A stretch of 7,533 bases of DNA from an uncultured Collinsella sp. (lineage in GTDB: Bacteria; Actinomycetota; Coriobacteriia; Coriobacteriales; Coriobacteriaceae). The stretch lies in the NCBI GenBank assembly GCA_905197385.1, contig CAJJYO010000074.1, positions 1-7,533 on the forward strand, given 5' to 3'. The position numbers were made by a program, and so were the translations under genes. This document shows, piece after piece, positions 4,562 to 7,533 of the stretch. Within the stretch, counting starts at the first letter, position 1, and the number at the start of each line of letters is the position of its first letter. Under the pieces are notes generated by a model. It made no database searches. It was not told the origin of the DNA and saw only the letters and a program-made list of their open reading frames with translations.

Positions 4562-6778
4562 TTATTCGCTGTAGCGGGTGGCGATGGCAGCTTGTACCAT
4601 GCCGGCGCTCATGAGGTAGGTCACCAGGAAGTAGCCGCCGTAGGCCGCCAGGAAGATTGCACAGGTGAGGCCCACGGTGCCGCCGATGCTCATATTTCCG
4701 AAAATGCTCACCAGCTCGATGATCACCTTAAGTGCCACAAAGGAGTGCGCCAGGCCCACTGCCAGCGGGAACAGGAAGAATACCGCTTGCTGCGCCATCA
4801 CCGAATGGCGGATCTGGCGGTCGTCGCAGCCGATCTGCGCCAGCACGCGATAGCTGCGGCTGCCGTCGGCCACGTTGGAGAGTTGCTGGATCGACAGAAT
4901 CGCCGCACATGCAACGACCAATACAAAGCCGATGTAGATGGCTAGGTAGCTAATAAGACCGTTCATTTGCGCTGCTTGCGTGTACATCTCGGAGCGTGTG
5001 ATGAAGATTCCCCACGACCCCGGCTCCTTGCCGTCAACGAGCAGATTGTCGAGCACAGTGTTTTTAATGCTCTCGTCTGCCTCAGTCGTATCCATCCCCT
5101 GTTTGTAGTTAACGAGCAGGCTACTGGAATACGGCTGCAGATTAAGTTGGGACAACAGCTCGTCGGCAACGACGACGGTACCCGGATTACTGCCCATCGC
5201 CGAGTTGGCGATGGCCGCCGTATCTTCGTCCGACTTATCGGTTGCGGGCTTGAGCTCATGCCCACCCAAGGTGAGGGTATGGCCGCCGGCCATGTATTTG
5301 GTGTACAGGTCGACCAGCTCGCCGCCCATATCACACGTGAGCAAGTACTGGTCGCAGCCAATGTGCACCGGCTCCTCGCCCATCATCTGACGCAGTTTGT
5401 TGTACTGGCTCGCCGGCGTCACAAACAGACCCATCGTATCGGCATTGCTACCCCCGAACGCCTTGGGAAGCTTTTCGCCCATGATCTTGCACATCTCACT
5501 TGGGGTCACCGAAGGATTCGAGCCGCCAAATGGGTAACTCAGATACGAATCGATCTGCACATGCTCACCGGCAACATCGGCGATATCGACCTTCTTGCCG
5601 GTCTCGTCGTTGTTGTCCGCCGACTTGCCCTTGCCGTGCCATGGATCGCCGTGCCATGCGGAGTACAAATCGACCGTACTATCGGCCAGCACCATGCGAT
5701 CGGCTTCAGACGGATTGATGTACTCTTTGTAGTAGTCGAGCGTATCGGGCGTGTAATAGACATACGTCTGAGACACGTCAACAGGGTTATAGCGCTCCAG
5801 ATTCTCGTTCATCACGTTGGCAATCGACATACCGCACGTCACCGAGGTGATGGCCAAAAACAGGAGCATCGCGATGACGCCCATCGAAAAGCACACCGTG
5901 TTGACCTTGGCCGCAAGCTGGCGCACGGTAAACATGTTGAGGCCGCGCCAATACACGCCGCGCAGGCTCTGCAGCAGCTTGATGAGCATGCCCGAGAGTC
6001 CCCAGAACAGGGCAAAGGTGCCCACGGTAACCATAGCGGTCGTAATACCAAACTGGTTCATGGCCTCTTGCAGCTTGCTGTCCGTCGCGGTTAGCGGGAA
6101 CCCATCACGTAGCAGACGGTAATAGGCCACGCCCACCAGCAACACGCCCACGGCAAAGATGGCAATCGCGATCCAGGGGTTACGTGTCTTGATGCTCTCG
6201 TTGCGACGCTCGGCACCCATAAGCTCGATGAGCTTGGTACGACGCACGGCGCGAAGGTTCAGCAGTAGCGTGAGCACAAACATTACGAGCATGCAAGCAA
6301 GGGTCAGGTTGAACGCATGCACCGAGAAAAAGAAGTGGAAATTGGCGATCTGTGTCTTAAAGAGCGAGGCCGTAAAGAACGTCATGAGCTGGGAGAGTCC
6401 CACACCCAGCACAATGCCGGCGACAAAGGCCACGACCGAAACGATCACCGTCTCGAGCGCCATGATCGTGGCGACGCGCCCGCGCCCCATGCCGAGCACC
6501 TGGTACAGGCCAAACTCCTTCTTGCGGCGTTTCATGATGAAGTTATTGGCATACACCATCAAAAAGGCCATGACACCGGCCAAAAAGTACGTCAGGTCGC
6601 CGAGCATGCTGCCCATTACCTGCGCCAAGCCCTTTTCATCGATTCCGGCGATGTCGACCTGCATCGAAATGGTGTTAAAGGCATAGAAGACCGTGACGCC
6701 CAGGGTGAGCGTCAAAAGGTAGACGAGGTAGTCGCGGCCGGCGCGGCGGACGTTGCCCCAAGCGAGTTTACAGAGCAT
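4562..6778 (-). CDS. FtsX-type ABC transporter permease, Bce (antimicrobial peptide) type
   Basis: This 738-residue integral membrane protein has ten predicted helices (about 17-36, 61-80, 106-128, 155-174, 202-220, 245-267, 297-316, 612-632, 665-686 and 700-722). A large extracellular domain of about 285 residues lies between helices seven and eight. This topology is that of BceB-like permeases, which act with an ATPase to sense and remove peptide antibiotics from lipid II cycle intermediates. FtsX-domain hallmarks are KEFGLYQVLGMG near 87-98 and SYRVLAQIGC near 641-650. The ATG at 6778 gives the family-like N-terminus MLCKLAWGN and has GAGGG five bases upstream; a GTG at 6790 would add four residues. 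It overlaps the ATPase gene by 11 bases. The extracellular domain has three cysteines (about 429, 475 and 482). Substrate unknown; the family is firm. Confidence 0.9.
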   Translation of the reverse strand: MLCKLAWGNVRRAGRDYLVYLLTLTLGVTVFYAFNTISMQVDIAGIDEKGLAQVMGSMLGDLTYFLAGVMAFLMVYANNFIMKRRKKEFGLYQVLGMGRGRVATIMALETVIVSVVAFVAGIVLGVGLSQLMTFFTASLFKTQIANFHFFFSVHAFNLTLACMLVMFVLTLLLNLRAVRRTKLIELMGAERRNESIKTRNPWIAIAIFAVGVLLVGVAYYRLLRDGFPLTATDSKLQEAMNQFGITTAMVTVGTFALFWGLSGMLIKLLQSLRGVYWRGLNMFTVRQLAAKVNTVCFSMGVIAMLLFLAITSVTCGMSIANVMNENLERYNPVDVSQTYVYYTPDTLDYYKEYINPSEADRMVLADSTVDLYSAWHGDPWHGKGKSADNNDETGKKVDIADVAGEHVQIDSYLSYPFGGSNPSVTPSEMCKIMGEKLPKAFGGSNADTMGLFVTPASQYNKLRQMMGEEPVHIGCDQYLLTCDMGGELVDLYTKYMAGGHTLTLGGHELKPATDKSDEDTAAIANSAMGSNPGTVVVADELLSQLNLQPYSSSLLVNYKQGMDTTEADESIKNTVLDNLLVDGKEPGSWGIFITRSEMYTQAAQMNGLISYLAIYIGFVLVVACAAILSIQQLSNVADGSRSYRVLAQIGCDDRQIRHSVMAQQAVFFLFPLAVGLAHSFVALKVIIELVSIFGNMSIGGTVGLTCAIFLAAYGGYFLVTYLMSAGMVQAAIATRYSE

Positions 6779-7533
6779 CGGAGCCCTCACCGCCCATCAT
6801 GGCAACGACCTCCATAATGCGGTCGAAGAACTCTCGGCGGTCGGTGTCGCCGCGGCGCAGCTCGGTGAAGATCTTGCCGTCGCGAATAAACAGCACACGG
6901 CTCGTGTAGCTGGCGGCAAAGCTGTCGTGCGTGACCATGAGCACGGTGGCGCGTAGGCGGCGGTTAAGGGCCTCCAGGCTCTCGAGCAGCAGGCGAGCGC
7001 TCTTGGAATCGAGGGCGCCGGTGGGCTCGTCGGCCATGATCATGGTGGGGGCGGTGACGAGCGCGCGAGCCGCGGCAACGCGCTGCTGCTGACCGCCGGA
7101 CATCTGGTAGGGATACTTGTCGAGCACCTGACTGATGGACAGGCGCGCTGCCACATCCTGCACGCGGGTCGAGATCTCTGCCGAGTTTGTGCGGGCGATG
7201 GTGAGCGGCAGGGCGATGTTCTCGCGTGCCGTGAGCGTATCGAGCAGGTTGGAGTCCTGGAAGATAAAGCCGAGCTCCTCGCGGCGGAACTGCGAAAGCT
7301 TAGCCTGCTTCATGCGCGTCACGTCCTGCCCGTTGATGCGGATCGTGCCGCTCGTGGCGCTATCGATGGTCGAGACGCAGTTGAGCAACGTCGACTTGCC
7401 CGAGCCCGAGGCGCCCATGATGCCAACGAATTCACCGCGGTTGACGGTAAAGCTGACGTCGTTGAGCGCACGGGTCACGTTGCCCAGCGCTCCATATACC
7501 TTTTCGAGATGCGCGACCTCCAATACCGGGGTC
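6768..7533 (-). CDS. ABC transporter ATP-binding protein, Bce type (5' end outside window)
   Basis: This is the cytoplasmic ATPase partner of the downstream permease. Counting from a TTG at 7523, it shows Walker A GASGSGKS at 37-44, a Q-loop glutamine at 89 (FIFQD), the signature MSGGQQQR at 141-148, Walker B MIMADE at 161-166 with catalytic Glu166, the D-loop GALD at 169-172, and the switch histidine in VTHD at 197-200. The MacB/LolD/BceA-like style (FQDSNLLDTLTARENI) fits an exporter or a detoxification module. The frame is open to the right edge and reads TPVLEVAHLEKVYG, so the true start is probably just beyond 7533 and the TTG is not it. At least 255 residues are present. The C-terminal end overlaps the permease start, implying coupled translation. 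Confidence 0.93.
   Translation of the reverse strand, partial: TPVLEVAHLEKVYGALGNVTRALNDVSFTVNRGEFVGIMGASGSGKSTLLNCVSTIDSATSGTIRINGQDVTRMKQAKLSQFRREELGFIFQDSNLLDTLTARENIALPLTIARTNSAEISTRVQDVAARLSISQVLDKYPYQMSGGQQQRVAAARALVTAPTMIMADEPTGALDSKSARLLLESLEALNRRLRATVLMVTHDSFAASYTSRVLFIRDGKIFTELRRGDTDRREFFDRIMEVVAMMGGEGSDAL

Noticed and set aside
4427..4945. Plus-strand frame running from the palindrome into the permease gene
   Set aside because: It starts inside an inverted-repeat element and terminator and continues antisense to the permease; no motif supports it.
4967..6094. Long plus-strand frame opposite the permease
   Set aside because: It is antisense to a permease with clear helices and motifs; the Arg/His-rich translation matches no family I know.
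1..7533. tRNA, rRNA, CRISPR array, transposase or prophage genes
   Set aside because: No T-loop motif, no regularly spaced direct repeats and no transposase- or phage-like protein was seen on either strand.

Overview
The window holds four clearly supported protein-coding genes plus one probable 5'-truncated end, in two unrelated blocks. Base composition is moderately high in G+C. Genes of this kind (an agmatine deiminase set beside a membrane-anchored LuxR-type regulator, and a Bce-type ABC exporter) with this codon use suggest a gut Actinomycetota of the class Coriobacteriia, most likely Collinsella or a relative. That is an impression from protein style only, because no marker gene is present.

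Block 1 (about 1-4270) is an agmatine-use locus. On the minus strand, a 12-helix APC-family antiporter (aguD-like, 1732-3171) lies upstream of agmatine deiminase (aguA, 241-1446). Divergently, on the plus strand, sits a membrane protein with a C-terminal LuxR-type helix-turn-helix (3487-4233). This arrangement recalls AguR, the transmembrane one-component activator of agmatine deiminase operons in lactic acid bacteria. Inferred circuit: the membrane regulator senses agmatine or a related signal and activates the divergent promoter. The antiporter brings agmatine in and sends putrescine out, and AguA converts agmatine to N-carbamoylputrescine and ammonia. The carbamoyltransferase and carbamate kinase that would complete the ATP-yielding pathway are not in the window and may lie to the left of position 1.

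The most interesting point in block 1 is the start of the regulator. Just upstream, in the neighbouring frame, is a 28-codon hydrophobic segment (3381-3464). It would join the regulator smoothly if one base were skipped near 3454-3466. The gene may therefore carry a frameshift, or its start may be misjudged. The divergent region also holds several inverted and tandem repeats that could be operators. The 285-base gap between aguD and aguA is rich in hairpins.

The middle region (4234-4561) has no gene. It contains a strong terminator that overlaps the regulator's stop codon, a 121-base inverted-repeat element that looks like a small mobile or repetitive element, and the terminator of block 2.

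Block 2 (4562-7533, minus strand) is a Bce-type ABC transporter. The ATPase (running off the right edge) overlaps a ten-helix FtsX-type permease with a large extracellular domain by 11 bases, so they are translationally coupled. Relatives of this pair usually sense or remove antimicrobial peptides. The matching two-component system, if there is one, is outside the window.
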